Origin: Nocardia abscessus
GTDB taxonomy: Bacteria; Actinomycetota; Actinomycetes; Mycobacteriales; Mycobacteriaceae
Assembly (NCBI RefSeq): GCF_015477775.1
Contig: NZ_JADLQO010000019.1
Span: 62,001 to 126,000 of the forward strand
Direction: 5' to 3'
DNA length: 64,000 nt
The translations under genes were made by a program, and so were the position numbers. Shown one piece after another: positions 54,685 through 63,211 of the stretch (position 1 is the stretch's first letter; every line of letters begins with the position of its first letter). Below the pieces are notes generated by a model. The model worked only from the letters and a program-made list of their open reading frames with translations, did no database searches and was not told the origin of the DNA.

Positions 54685-54972
54685 ATGGCAGTTGTACGAA
54701 CGCACCGATACGTCGTCGTGACCGGCAAGCTGGCGCAGCTGCTCGAGCAGCGCACCCGGTTGATCCGGAGCATCCAGGCGGCGAACGCGGCGTTCACCGC
54801 AGCAACCTTGATTCGGCAGGACGACGGGTCCTACCTCGACATCTGGCGCTGGGAGTCGGCCGAGGCCATGCGCGGAACAACGCTGGTGCAGAACTTCCCG
54901 CTGATCGAGGCGACCGCGACACTGACCACCCACCACTGCGTACTGGACGGCAAGGTACTCGACGAGCGGTAG
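54685..54972 (+). CDS. ABM-like (antibiotic biosynthesis monooxygenase) small protein
   Basis: A 95-aa protein with the ABM ferredoxin-like fold pattern: an N-terminal strand (YVVVTGKLAQLLEQ), a central DDGSYLDIWRWES strand, and a C-terminal HHCVLDG. Such proteins can be cofactor-free monooxygenases or quinone-binding partners. It is divergent from the LysR gene and precedes a small membrane protein. Confidence 0.6.
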   Translation: MAVVRTHRYVVVTGKLAQLLEQRTRLIRSIQAANAAFTAATLIRQDDGSYLDIWRWESAEAMRGTTLVQNFPLIEATATLTTHHCVLDGKVLDER

Positions 54973-55112
54973 CCCGCCCGCCGGAACCGTCCGGTTGTCA
55001 CCCCATCCGTGCCTCTCGCGCGGATTCACCTGGAAAACCATCGCACGAAATCGGTGCCGACCGCCGCTGGGCTGCCGTCGCCGATCGGTCGTGCGCAGAA
55101 AAGGAGATCACA

Positions 55113-55358
55113 ATGAACCGCAACAACTGGTACCGGCAGCTGCACCGCTGGATGTCCGTCATCTTCACGGCGACCGTCGTGGTCTGCTTCGTCGCCGCCG
55201 CGCTGGGGCTCACCGAATCCGCGATCTGGGTGTTCTATCTGCCGCTGCCCCCGCTGTTCTTGCTCATGGGCACCGGCCTGTACATGTTCGTCCTGCCCTA
55301 CCGCAGGAAGCGGCGGCCGAGCTCCGCGCTCGCCGCTTCCGGTGGGGTCTCCTCCTGA
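55113..55358 (+). CDS. Small two-helix membrane protein
   Basis: An 81-aa protein with two hydrophobic helices (VIFTATVVVCFVAAALG and WVFYLPLPPLFLLMGTGLY), so it probably sits in the cytoplasmic membrane with a basic C-terminal tail (RRKRRP). AAGGAG precedes the ATG. Family unknown. It may share a transcript with the ABM-like gene. Confidence 0.75.
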   Translation: MNRNNWYRQLHRWMSVIFTATVVVCFVAAALGLTESAIWVFYLPLPPLFLLMGTGLYMFVLPYRRKRRPSSALAASGGVSS

Positions 55359-55478
55359 CGGGGTGGTCCACGCTCGGACAGCGTGAGCGGCGGGGCGCCC
55401 GGGTACCGGGCGCATCGTGCGGCGGCGGGGCCCGCGGTACTGCTGGCCGAGTGCCGATCGTTCTGCTTCAATCGATAT

Positions 55479-56309
55479 ATGTGCAGGTGGATGGCTTACT
55501 CGGGTGAGCCGATCCTGGCCGAGGACCTTTTGTTCCGGCCGGTGCATTCCCTGATCGATCAGAGCTTGCACTCGCGTCTCGGCGCCACGACGACGAACGG
55601 TGACGGCTTCGGCATCGGCTGGTACGGCGAGGGCCCGCGACCGGCGGTTGTCAAGAATGTCGAACCGGCATGGAACGACCGCAACCTGCGGGAGATCGCA
55701 GCTCAGGTGCGCACATCGCTGTTCTTCGCGCATGTGCGCGCGTCCACCGGCACCGCGGTGCAGCGCAGCAACTGTCACCCGTTCCGGCACGGGCACTGGT
55801 TGTGGATGCACAACGGAGCGCTGCGCGATTTCCACAGGACCAAGCGCGACCTGATGACGGCGGTCGACCCGGCCCTGTTCACCGATATCGAGGGTTCCAC
55901 GGATTCCGAAACGTTCTTCTTTCTGGCGCTGACCTTCGGACTCGTCGACGACCCGTTCAGCGCGGTCGCCCGTGCGGTCGGCTTCGTCGAGGACGTCGGC
56001 CGCGCATACGGCATCGAGGCCCCGGTGCAGATGACCGTCGCGACCACCGACGGCGAGTCCATGTGGTTCTTCCGGTACTCCAGTGAACACCTCACCCGGT
56101 CGCTGTTCTATTCCAACGATGTCGCGAAAGTGCGGGCTCTGCATCCGGAGGTGAAGTCGCTGCGCCAGCTGGGTGAAGACGCGCGATTCGTGGTTTCCGA
56201 GCCGCTGCGCGACCTGCCGGGGGCGTGGAACGAGGTCCCGGAATCCTCCGCAGGCGTCGTCCGTACCGGTCATGAGGAAACTCGCCCGTTCCAGCCGATC
56301 GCTCCGTGA
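55479..56309 (+). CDS. Class II glutamine amidotransferase-like protein
   Basis: A 276-aa N-terminal-nucleophile protein. The sequence begins MCRWMAYSG, with Cys2 exposed after Met removal, and has GDGFGIGWYG, FFAHVRASTG, NCHPFRHG and MHNGAL, the conserved glutaminase (Gn-AT II, EgtC/YafJ-like) motifs. No acceptor domain is fused. It could be the glutaminase subunit of an unknown synthase; a function in ergothioneine synthesis is not supported because no other egt gene is near. Confidence 0.85.
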   Translation: MCRWMAYSGEPILAEDLLFRPVHSLIDQSLHSRLGATTTNGDGFGIGWYGEGPRPAVVKNVEPAWNDRNLREIAAQVRTSLFFAHVRASTGTAVQRSNCHPFRHGHWLWMHNGALRDFHRTKRDLMTAVDPALFTDIEGSTDSETFFFLALTFGLVDDPFSAVARAVGFVEDVGRAYGIEAPVQMTVATTDGESMWFFRYSSEHLTRSLFYSNDVAKVRALHPEVKSLRQLGEDARFVVSEPLRDLPGAWNEVPESSAGVVRTGHEETRPFQPIAP

Positions 56310-56402
56310 CCCGGAGCCATCGCGGATCATCGGCGTCACTCGTTCGGCACGGTGGACGTCTCCCGGAATCCGGCCTGGTCGCCGCCGTGGTGCGGGCCCT
56401 TC

Positions 56403-57383
56403 CTACCGCGTCGGCATGCCCGAGCGCTCCAGCAAGTGGCTGCGCAGGTGGGCGAGGATCTCGGTGCGTGCGGGCCGAGCCGCCGGGACCAGTCCCGGCA
56501 TGCTGAGGAAGGCATGCACCGCTTCCGGGTAGCGGGTGAGCGTCACGTCGACTCCCGCTTCTCGCAGTCGGTCGGCATAGGCCGGGGCCTGGTCTTCCAG
56601 CGTGTCCAGCCCCGCGGCTTGGATGAGCACCGGGGCGAGTCCCGCGAGGTTGTCGCTCGACAACGGTGAGATCACCCGGGGGTCGAACGATTCGGGCAGC
56701 GCAATGCGTTGCACGGCACGGCAATTGGCCGGGGTCGCGGTCGGGCTGTCGGCGTTCTCGGTGAAGGAGGGGTACTCGAAGACCCGGGGGGTCCAGTCCA
56801 GCTGCGGGTTGATCAGTACCTGCGCGCGCAGCGGCAGCCCGAGTTCGGCCGCCCTGATCGCGGTGAGAGCCGCGAGGGTGGCTCCCGCGCTGGCGCCGAG
56901 CAGGGCGAGCCGAGTGGGATCGGCTCCCCATACGGCGGCCTGGTCGACCAGGCGCGGCACAGCGTCGTAGGCGTCCTCGACGGGTGCGGGCACCTGGTAC
57001 TCGGGTGCCAGCCGATAGTCGACCGAGATGACTACGGCCGGGCAGTTCACCGCGAGGTGGCTGAGCAGCCAGTCGTCCTGATCCGGTACGCCGCCGATGA
57101 ATCCGCCCCCGTGGAACGCGACGATCAGCGGCAGCCGCGAACCTCCCCGCGCGGGCTGGTACACGCGAAGGTTCAGCCGACGCCCCGGCAGCTCGAGTAC
57201 GGAGGTGGTGATCCGCGCGCCTCGGTCGGGCTTGCCGGTGGCGAGCCTGCCCAGTGCGGACCGGCGCTTGCGGTCCTGGGCTGCGCGCAATTCGACGACT
57301 TGGTCCGGGGTGATCGAATCCCAGTCCGGCTCGGTCGTGAGCGCGGTCAGGATTCGGACTCGCAGTGGAACTCTGCCTCGCAT
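56403..57383 (-). CDS. Alpha/beta-hydrolase (HSL-type esterase)
   Basis: A 326-aa hormone-sensitive-lipase-type esterase. The oxyanion motif is HGGGFIGG, the nucleophile elbow is GASAGA, the acidic residue is in AAGLDTL and the catalytic His in YPEAVHAF. It hydrolyses carboxyl esters; the natural substrate is unknown. It is divergent from the AraC gene with about 78 bases between, a usual regulator-target layout. Confidence 0.88.
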   Translation of the reverse strand: MRGRVPLRVRILTALTTEPDWDSITPDQVVELRAAQDRKRRSALGRLATGKPDRGARITTSVLELPGRRLNLRVYQPARGGSRLPLIVAFHGGGFIGGVPDQDDWLLSHLAVNCPAVVISVDYRLAPEYQVPAPVEDAYDAVPRLVDQAAVWGADPTRLALLGASAGATLAALTAIRAAELGLPLRAQVLINPQLDWTPRVFEYPSFTENADSPTATPANCRAVQRIALPESFDPRVISPLSSDNLAGLAPVLIQAAGLDTLEDQAPAYADRLREAGVDVTLTRYPEAVHAFLSMPGLVPAARPARTEILAHLRSHLLERSGMPTR

Positions 57384-57460
57384 GATGTGCCCTCCGAACG
57401 GTTCGTGATCATCGTCGTCGGCCGCCGTGTTCCCGGCGGCCCAGCGATACCCTGGCAGCT

Positions 57461-58249
57461 GTGACCGTGGGTGCGCTTTCGGAAATATGCGGTCGGGCGA
57501 AGTCGCCGACGGTGTGGCTGCGGCCGGGGCATGTCGGGTACATCGGCCCGGAGCTCGGCGTCGACGTGCATTCCGTCTCGGTCGCGGTGCTCAGCGTCGG
57601 CCTGGAGGGGCCCTTCGTCCTGGAGGGGCCCTTCGTCCTGGAGAGCGCCACGCATGGGGAGATGCGTACCGGCAGCTCGTTCGCTCCCGCCCGTGCGGCG
57701 CACCGCGTCGTCGCCCCCGAGCGATGGATCCTGCTGCTGTTCGTCGATCCCGCGGGAACGCCCGCCACGGGCATCGCGGAAGAGATGACCGCTACCGCCG
57801 GGCCCTACGGTCTGGCCCACCGACGGGAAGCCGAACTCGTCGAGCTGTGCGGTGGAGCCGACGCGGATCCGGACCGGATCTTCGCTCGGGCCACGGCCGG
57901 CCCCGCGTCGGTCGCCGATCCGCGGATCGAGTCGGTTGCCGCCGCCATCCGCCGGGACCCGAATCACACCTTTCGTGCCGAGGCGATCGCCGCGAACCTG
58001 GGCCTGTCCACCACCCATTTCCTCCGCTTGTTCGCCCAGCGGTCCGGCACCACATTCCGCGGCTATCAGCGGTGGACCCGCGTCATCCACACCTTGCGGG
58101 ACGCCGCGGCAGGCCACGATCTCACGCGCTCGGCCACCGACGCCGGGTTCGCCACCCCGTCCCACTTCAGCGAAACCTTCCACCACATGTTCGGACTCTC
58201 CGCCACCGCACTGCTGCGCTCCGGTGTTCGCTTCGATCTCGGAACCTAG
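57461..58249 (+). CDS. AraC-family transcriptional regulator
   Basis: A 262-aa AraC-type activator starting at GTG. The N-terminal half is a cupin-like sensing domain. The C-terminal double helix-turn-helix is seen in EAIAANLGLSTTHFLRLF and TRSATDAGFATPSHFSETFHHMFG. An 18-base tandem duplication near 57602 repeats LEGPFV in the sensing domain. It probably regulates the divergent esterase gene. Confidence 0.88.
   Translation: MTVGALSEICGRAKSPTVWLRPGHVGYIGPELGVDVHSVSVAVLSVGLEGPFVLEGPFVLESATHGEMRTGSSFAPARAAHRVVAPERWILLLFVDPAGTPATGIAEEMTATAGPYGLAHRREAELVELCGGADADPDRIFARATAGPASVADPRIESVAAAIRRDPNHTFRAEAIAANLGLSTTHFLRLFAQRSGTTFRGYQRWTRVIHTLRDAAAGHDLTRSATDAGFATPSHFSETFHHMFGLSATALLRSGVRFDLGT
57602..57637 (+). 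repeat. 18-bp perfect tandem duplication within AraC gene
   Basis: Two identical 18-base units, beginning CTGGAGGGGCCC, follow each other in frame, duplicating six residues of the sensor domain. It keeps the reading frame, so the protein stays intact. It is likely a recent slippage event. Confidence 0.9.
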
Positions 58250-58597
58250 CCTGCGCCTCGATATTCCGCTGATCGCGGACGCTCGGAACGATGCTCTCGG
58301 CGCGGTCGGGTCGGCGATATCTCGCCGAGCGTGTGCGGGTTCGGTGGTGTTGTCGCAGGCGTGCACGTGTTCGGTGAGCGCAGCCGAGCGCTGAGGGCTT
58401 GCGAGGAGATCGACCGTCCACAGCGGACATGGAAAAGGAAAGGAGCGTATCGGCTCCCTTCCACTCTCAACATATAGCGCACCCGGGGGCTTGCGGCAAG
58501 ACCCGGGTGGTGCCGCAAAATCGCTGGTCGATGCCGAAACGGTCGTCCGTGTTCGCGTGAACCACCCGGATGTCGAGCGACGAAAAGTAAGGGGCCT
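58250..58597. other. Upstream region of helR
   Basis: About 350 bases between the AraC regulator and the helicase-like gene. It holds the rifamycin-associated element (listed separately), preceded by a TATAGC box near 58473 that could be a -10 sequence. Confidence 0.5.
58486..58504 (+). promoter_or_regulatory. Rifamycin-associated element (RAE)-like palindrome
   Basis: A 19-base imperfect palindrome, GGGGCTTGCGGCAAGACCC, 94 bases before the helR start. It agrees with the rifamycin-associated element as I remember it from rifamycin-resistance genes of actinomycetes. A possible -10 box (TATAGC) lies ten or so bases upstream. It would make the gene rifamycin-inducible. Confidence 0.75.
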
Positions 58598-60793
58598 ATG
58601 TCAACGCGAGAGTACGAAGACGAATTGCGGTCCGAGCGAAGCTACGTGACCGCGCTCTACGCGCGACTCGACGCCGAGCGCGCGCAAGTGAAGGGCAGGT
58701 ACGGCGCGGCGCTGCGGGGCAACGGCGAGACACTCGTGGATCGGGACGCCGAGGTGCGTGCGCTGGCCGAACAGGTGAAGCGGCTCGACGTGGCGGACAA
58801 CGGATTGTGTTTCGGCAGGTTGGACACCCTTTCGGGGGAACATTCCTATATCGGCCGCATCGGACTGTTCGACGAGGGGAACGAGTACGAACCGCTGCTG
58901 CTGGATTGGCGCGCGCCCGCGGCGCGCGCGTTCTATGTCGCCACCGCCGCCAGCCCGGAGAACATGCGCCGCCGTCGCCAGTTCCACACCCGAGGGCGTC
59001 ACGTGGTCGATTTCACCGACGAGGTCCTCGGCCGTCCCGGTGGTGGCGAGCGGGGAGACGCGGCCCTGCTCGCGGCGGTCAACGCGCCGCGCGGGGCGGG
59101 GATGCGCGACATCGTGGCGACGATCCAGTCCGAACAGGACGAGATCATCCGGCTCGAGCACCCAGGGGTGCTGGTGATCGAGGGCGGTCCGGGCACCGGG
59201 AAGACCGTGGTGGCTCTGCACCGCGTGGCGTACTTGCTCTACACCCAGCGGGAGCGGATGGAACGCCATGGTGTGCTCGTGGTGGGGCCCAACCCCGCGT
59301 TCCTGAACCACATCGGCCGCGTTCTTCCGTCGCTGGGCGAGACGAACGTCGTGTTCACGACCACCGGCGACCTGATGCCCGGTCTGCGCGTCACCGCGGA
59401 CGACACTCCGGACGCCGCGCGGCTCAAGGGCTCGCTGAAGATTCTGGACGTGCTCGCGGCGGCGGTCGCCGATCGGCAGCGGCTGCCGGAGCATCCGCTG
59501 CCGATCGAACTGTCGGACGTCACGGTGCGGATCGACGCCGAGACCGCGGAGTGGGCCAGGGAGGAGGCGCGTGCGAGCGGACTGCCGCACAACGAAGCCC
59601 GCGCCGTGTTCGGTGAGATCGTCACGTGGGTGCTCACCGAACGGGCGATAGCCCGGATCGGCCGGGGCTGGCTGACCCGGGAAGACCGTGAGGCATGGGA
59701 GAACCTGCGGGCGGACCTGCGCGCGGAGCTCGCGGACGACGACCGGTTCACCGCCGCGCTCGACGAACTGTGGCCGATCCTGACGCCGGAAGCAGTGTTG
59801 GCACAGCTCTACGCGTCCCCGGAACGGTTGCGAGCCGCAGGCGCCGACCGGACGTTGTGGCGCGCCGACGGCGCCGCCTGGACGGTGTCGGACGTGCCGC
59901 TGCTCGACGAACTGGTCGACCTGCTCGGCCGCGACAAACCGGCCGACCGCGCGGCCGAGCGGCAGCAGCAGGCCGAGGCCGAGTACGCGGCCGGGGTACT
60001 GGACATCCTCGTCGACCGCGCGGACCTGATGGACGACGAAGACCATCTGCTCGCCCAGGACCTGCTGTACGCCGAGGACCTGGCGGATCGCTTCCTCGAG
60101 CGGGACAGCCGCGAACTCGCCGAGCGCGCCGCCGCGGACCGGGACTGGACCTACCGGCACGTCGTGGTCGACGAGGCCCAAGAACTGTCCGAAATGGACT
60201 GGCGGGTGCTGATGCGGCGCTGCCCGGGTCGTTCCTTCACGGTGGTCGGCGATCTCGCGCAACGCCGGTCGGTCGCCGGAGCGACCTCTTGGGGCGCGAT
60301 GCTGGAGCCGTATGTGCCCGGCCGCTGGGTCTACCGGTCGCTGTCGGTGAACTATCGCACGCCGGCGGAGATCATGACCGTCGCCGCCGCGCTGCTCGCC
60401 GAATTCGCGCCCGGAGTCCAGCCACCGGAGTCGGTTCGCGCGTGCGGCGTCCAGCCCTGGTCCAGGCGGGTCACCGAGGACGAATTGCCCACTGCCATCG
60501 AAGAATTCGTACGCGACGAAGCCGATCGCGAAGGCACGAGCATCGTGATCGGGCCGCCGGGTGTGCCGGGCGCGGTGGCGGCGTCGGAGACGAAGGGCCT
60601 GGAATATGACGCCGTGCTGGTCGTGGACCCGGAACGGATCCTCGCCGAGTGCCCGCGCGGGGCGGCCGAACTCTACGTCGCTCTCACCCGCGCCACACAA
60701 CGACTCGGCGTCCTGTACCGCGACTCGTTGCCGCAGGCTCTGACCGGCCTCGCCGAAGCCCCTACGCGCGCCGGGCCGGCAATCAACGGTTAG
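58598..60793 (+). CDS. helR: HelR/HelD-type RNA polymerase recycling ATPase
   Basis: A 731-aa SF1 helicase-like protein of the HelD/HelR group, which binds RNA polymerase, frees it from stalled states and in its HelR form displaces rifamycins. Walker A GGPGTGKT lies at about 196-203. Walker B is VVVDEAQELSEMDW, and later motifs are VVGDLAQRRSVAG, LSVNYRTPAEI and ALTRATQRLGVLY. The long N-terminal region contains the DWRAPAARAFY segment typical of HelD. The RAE-like element upstream supports the HelR assignment. It is monocistronic. Confidence 0.88.
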   Translation: MSTREYEDELRSERSYVTALYARLDAERAQVKGRYGAALRGNGETLVDRDAEVRALAEQVKRLDVADNGLCFGRLDTLSGEHSYIGRIGLFDEGNEYEPLLLDWRAPAARAFYVATAASPENMRRRRQFHTRGRHVVDFTDEVLGRPGGGERGDAALLAAVNAPRGAGMRDIVATIQSEQDEIIRLEHPGVLVIEGGPGTGKTVVALHRVAYLLYTQRERMERHGVLVVGPNPAFLNHIGRVLPSLGETNVVFTTTGDLMPGLRVTADDTPDAARLKGSLKILDVLAAAVADRQRLPEHPLPIELSDVTVRIDAETAEWAREEARASGLPHNEARAVFGEIVTWVLTERAIARIGRGWLTREDREAWENLRADLRAELADDDRFTAALDELWPILTPEAVLAQLYASPERLRAAGADRTLWRADGAAWTVSDVPLLDELVDLLGRDKPADRAAERQQQAEAEYAAGVLDILVDRADLMDDEDHLLAQDLLYAEDLADRFLERDSRELAERAAADRDWTYRHVVVDEAQELSEMDWRVLMRRCPGRSFTVVGDLAQRRSVAGATSWGAMLEPYVPGRWVYRSLSVNYRTPAEIMTVAAALLAEFAPGVQPPESVRACGVQPWSRRVTEDELPTAIEEFVRDEADREGTSIVIGPPGVPGAVAASETKGLEYDAVLVVDPERILAECPRGAAELYVALTRATQRLGVLYRDSLPQALTGLAEAPTRAGPAING

Positions 60794-61055
60794 CGCCACG
60801 GTTCGTGGCCGCGGTGTCGTAGCCGTTGCTCGTCTCGCCACACCTACGGAGCTGCCCGCGGCGGGCGATGCGGCCGTCGTGGGGCATGCTCGTATCCGCG
60901 CGGACGGGTGTCGCGGGCGATGCGTGCCGCCCGGCACGCATCGCGAACATCTTTCCGCCGCTTAATGATCCGCGAGAGTTCAACAGTTCACGCCCGGCGG
61001 GCGTCGCACTAACGTCGGCCGCGTCACACCACCGCCTCTCGGGCAAAGGATCGCG

Positions 61056-61901
61056 ATGAGCTCTGTCCCTCCCGTAATTTCCGCCGCCGAACTCGCCGCC
61101 GCGCTCGACGCGGGATCGGATGTCGTCGTCCTCGAGATCCGCCGCGATCGTGCCACCATTCCCGGTCAGCTGGCCCTCGCGCTGCCGGAGCCACCCGCGG
61201 GTCACATTCCCGGCGCGCACGCGGTGGACTTCACCGAGCTGATCGGCCCACGTACCGAAACCTCGGGCCACGCGCCGCTGCCTGAGGAGGCGCAGGTGCG
61301 TGATCTCGTCGAGCGCTCGGGAATTCACGAGTCGAGCCTGGTCGCGGTGTACAGCTCCGACCTCGCCTCGAGCGCGACCCGCGCGTGGTGGGTACTGCGC
61401 TGGGCGGGACTGCCGGACGTGCGCTACCTCGACGGCGGTGTGCACGCCTGGCTCGCGGTGGGCGGGGAACTTTCTCAGGTGCGTCCGGCCGCGGGTGGCG
61501 GTACCGCACGGGTGCGGCTCGGCGCGTTGCCGACCCTGGACGCCGAGGCCGCCGCCGCACTCGCCCGCGCCGGTCACCTGCTCGATTCCCGGCCGCCCGT
61601 CGCGTACGCCGGCTCGGCGGACGACGCGACAAGCGGCCACATTCCCGGGGCGCACAGCCTGCCCGGTGACGAGAACCTCCGCGAGGGCTACCTCGGGGAC
61701 GGCGACACACTTCGCTCGCGCTACGCGCCCTACCTCACCGGCGCACCCGTCGGCGCCTACTGCGGTGGCGGCGTCGCCGCGACCCTGGACGTGCTCGCTC
61801 TGAGCAAGCTCGGTGTGACCGCCGCGCTCTACCCAGGCTCATGGTCGCAGTGGATCACCGACCCCACCCGGCCGATCGCCACAGGCACCGCTCGCGGCTG
61901 A
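61056..61901 (+). CDS. Tandem-rhodanese sulfurtransferase (SseA-like)
   Basis: A 281-aa protein with two rhodanese domains. Each has an AGHIPGAH-type loop (HIPGAHAVDF, HIPGAHSLPG). The active Cys lies in the second domain (AYCGGGVAAT), while the first has AVYSSDLAS without it. It resembles thiosulfate or mercaptopyruvate sulfurtransferases that move sulfane sulfur to thiols. It stands alone between helR and the mevalonate genes. Confidence 0.88.
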   Translation: MSSVPPVISAAELAAALDAGSDVVVLEIRRDRATIPGQLALALPEPPAGHIPGAHAVDFTELIGPRTETSGHAPLPEEAQVRDLVERSGIHESSLVAVYSSDLASSATRAWWVLRWAGLPDVRYLDGGVHAWLAVGGELSQVRPAAGGGTARVRLGALPTLDAEAAAALARAGHLLDSRPPVAYAGSADDATSGHIPGAHSLPGDENLREGYLGDGDTLRSRYAPYLTGAPVGAYCGGGVAATLDVLALSKLGVTAALYPGSWSQWITDPTRPIATGTARG

Positions 61902-62038
61902 CCGGCAGGCACACGAAGGCGCTAGCGCGAAGCACCGCCCACCAGGGCGTCTCCGACGAGACCTGGGTCCAGGTGCGCGAGCAGTACGACGACGACCAGG
62001 TCGATGATGTGCCCACGGGTTGCCGGGGCGAGCCGGTG

Positions 62039-63211
62039 TCATCGGGATTCGTAGATGCGTTTGTGGCCGGAGATCGCGGCCAACCGGAACGGGCGGGCGG
62101 TCTCCTCGGGAATGGCGTGGTACCTGCCGTCGGTGGGGGTTCGGGCTTCGTGGAGTTCGCGGTAGCGGTCGTAGCCGAGGGGTTCGCGAGTGGTGACGGC
62201 GTTCCGGTTCGCCTCGGTTCTGAGGTGCTCGTGGTAGCCGGATGCCAAAGTACCGCCGAAGAATTCGGCGACGCTGCCCGATCCGTAGCTGATGAAGGCG
62301 ACGGGTCGGTCGGTGAGGTCGTCGGCGTGGTCGAGCAAGGAGACCAGACCGAGGTAGAGCGAGGCGGTGTAGCTGTTACCGACGGTGCGGTTGTAGCTGG
62401 TGGTATGGCGAATCGCGGCGTCGATCGCGGCCGAGTCCGCGGTGTGGCCCTGGCTTTCGAGAAGGTGGCGATGTGCTTTGGCAGCCATCCTGGTGAACGG
62501 TTGGTGGTAGCAGAACGCGGCGAACTCGCCCAGGTCGCGGCCGCCTTGCCGCCGGTAGTCGGTCCAGGCTTCCTGGGTGGCCTTCTGGTACGCGTTGACC
62601 GATGTCTTGCCGTCGACCAGCGCGGCGGTGCGATAGTTGGGGCGCCAGAAGTCCATGATGTCGGCGCTGTAGAGCCCGGAGTGGGGTTCCAGCCGCAGGA
62701 TCGCCGGATTCGCGCTGACCAGCATCGCGACCGCGGCGGCGCCCTGCGTCGGTTCGCCGGGGGTGTCGAGTTCGTACTTGGCGATGTCGGTGGCGATGAC
62801 CAGTACGCGCTGGGACGGGTCGCGGGCGATCAGTCCGGCGGCGAACTGAAGTCCGGCCGTGCCGCCGTAGCAGGCTTGTTTCAGTTCGACGACGCGGGCG
62901 GTATTGGGCAGTCCGATCAGGGGGTGGAGGTAGAGGCCCGCTGATTTCGACTGGTCGACACCACTTTCGGTGGCCAGCAGCACCGTGCGGATGTGGTCGA
63001 CGCCGTGGCGGTCGATGATGGGCTTGGCGGCGGCCGCGGCGATGGTGACGATGTCCTCGTCGGCGGCGGCGACGCTCATCTTCTCCTGGCCGATGCCGAG
63101 GTAGAACTTGTTGGGATCCACGCCGAGGCGCTCTGCGAGCAGGGCGTGATCCAGCGCGTAATGAGTGGTGGCGAAGGACAGGTCGTGGATTCCGACCGGC
63201 TGGGTGGTCAT
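62039..63211 (-). CDS. mvaS: Hydroxymethylglutaryl-CoA synthase
   Basis: A 390-aa HMG-CoA synthase, which condenses acetyl-CoA with acetoacetyl-CoA in the mevalonate pathway. The catalytic residues are visible: Glu82 (LATESGVDQSKS), Cys114 (LKQACYGG) and His236 (FCYHQPF). NSYTASLYLGLVSLLD and SYGSGSVAEFFGG are also typical. The start overlaps the stop of the HMG-CoA reductase gene (ATGA), so the two are one operon, in the reductase-synthase order known for Streptomyces mevalonate clusters. Confidence 0.95.
   Translation of the reverse strand: MTTQPVGIHDLSFATTHYALDHALLAERLGVDPNKFYLGIGQEKMSVAAADEDIVTIAAAAAKPIIDRHGVDHIRTVLLATESGVDQSKSAGLYLHPLIGLPNTARVVELKQACYGGTAGLQFAAGLIARDPSQRVLVIATDIAKYELDTPGEPTQGAAAVAMLVSANPAILRLEPHSGLYSADIMDFWRPNYRTAALVDGKTSVNAYQKATQEAWTDYRRQGGRDLGEFAAFCYHQPFTRMAAKAHRHLLESQGHTADSAAIDAAIRHTTSYNRTVGNSYTASLYLGLVSLLDHADDLTDRPVAFISYGSGSVAEFFGGTLASGYHEHLRTEANRNAVTTREPLGYDRYRELHEARTPTDGRYHAIPEETARPFRLAAISGHKRIYESR

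Noticed and set aside
58601..60937. A 778-codon open frame on the minus strand opposite helR
   Set aside because: It mirrors the helR codons in antisense, has no motif and His/Arg/Gly-rich composition typical of antisense GC-rich frames; helR itself has clear helicase motifs.
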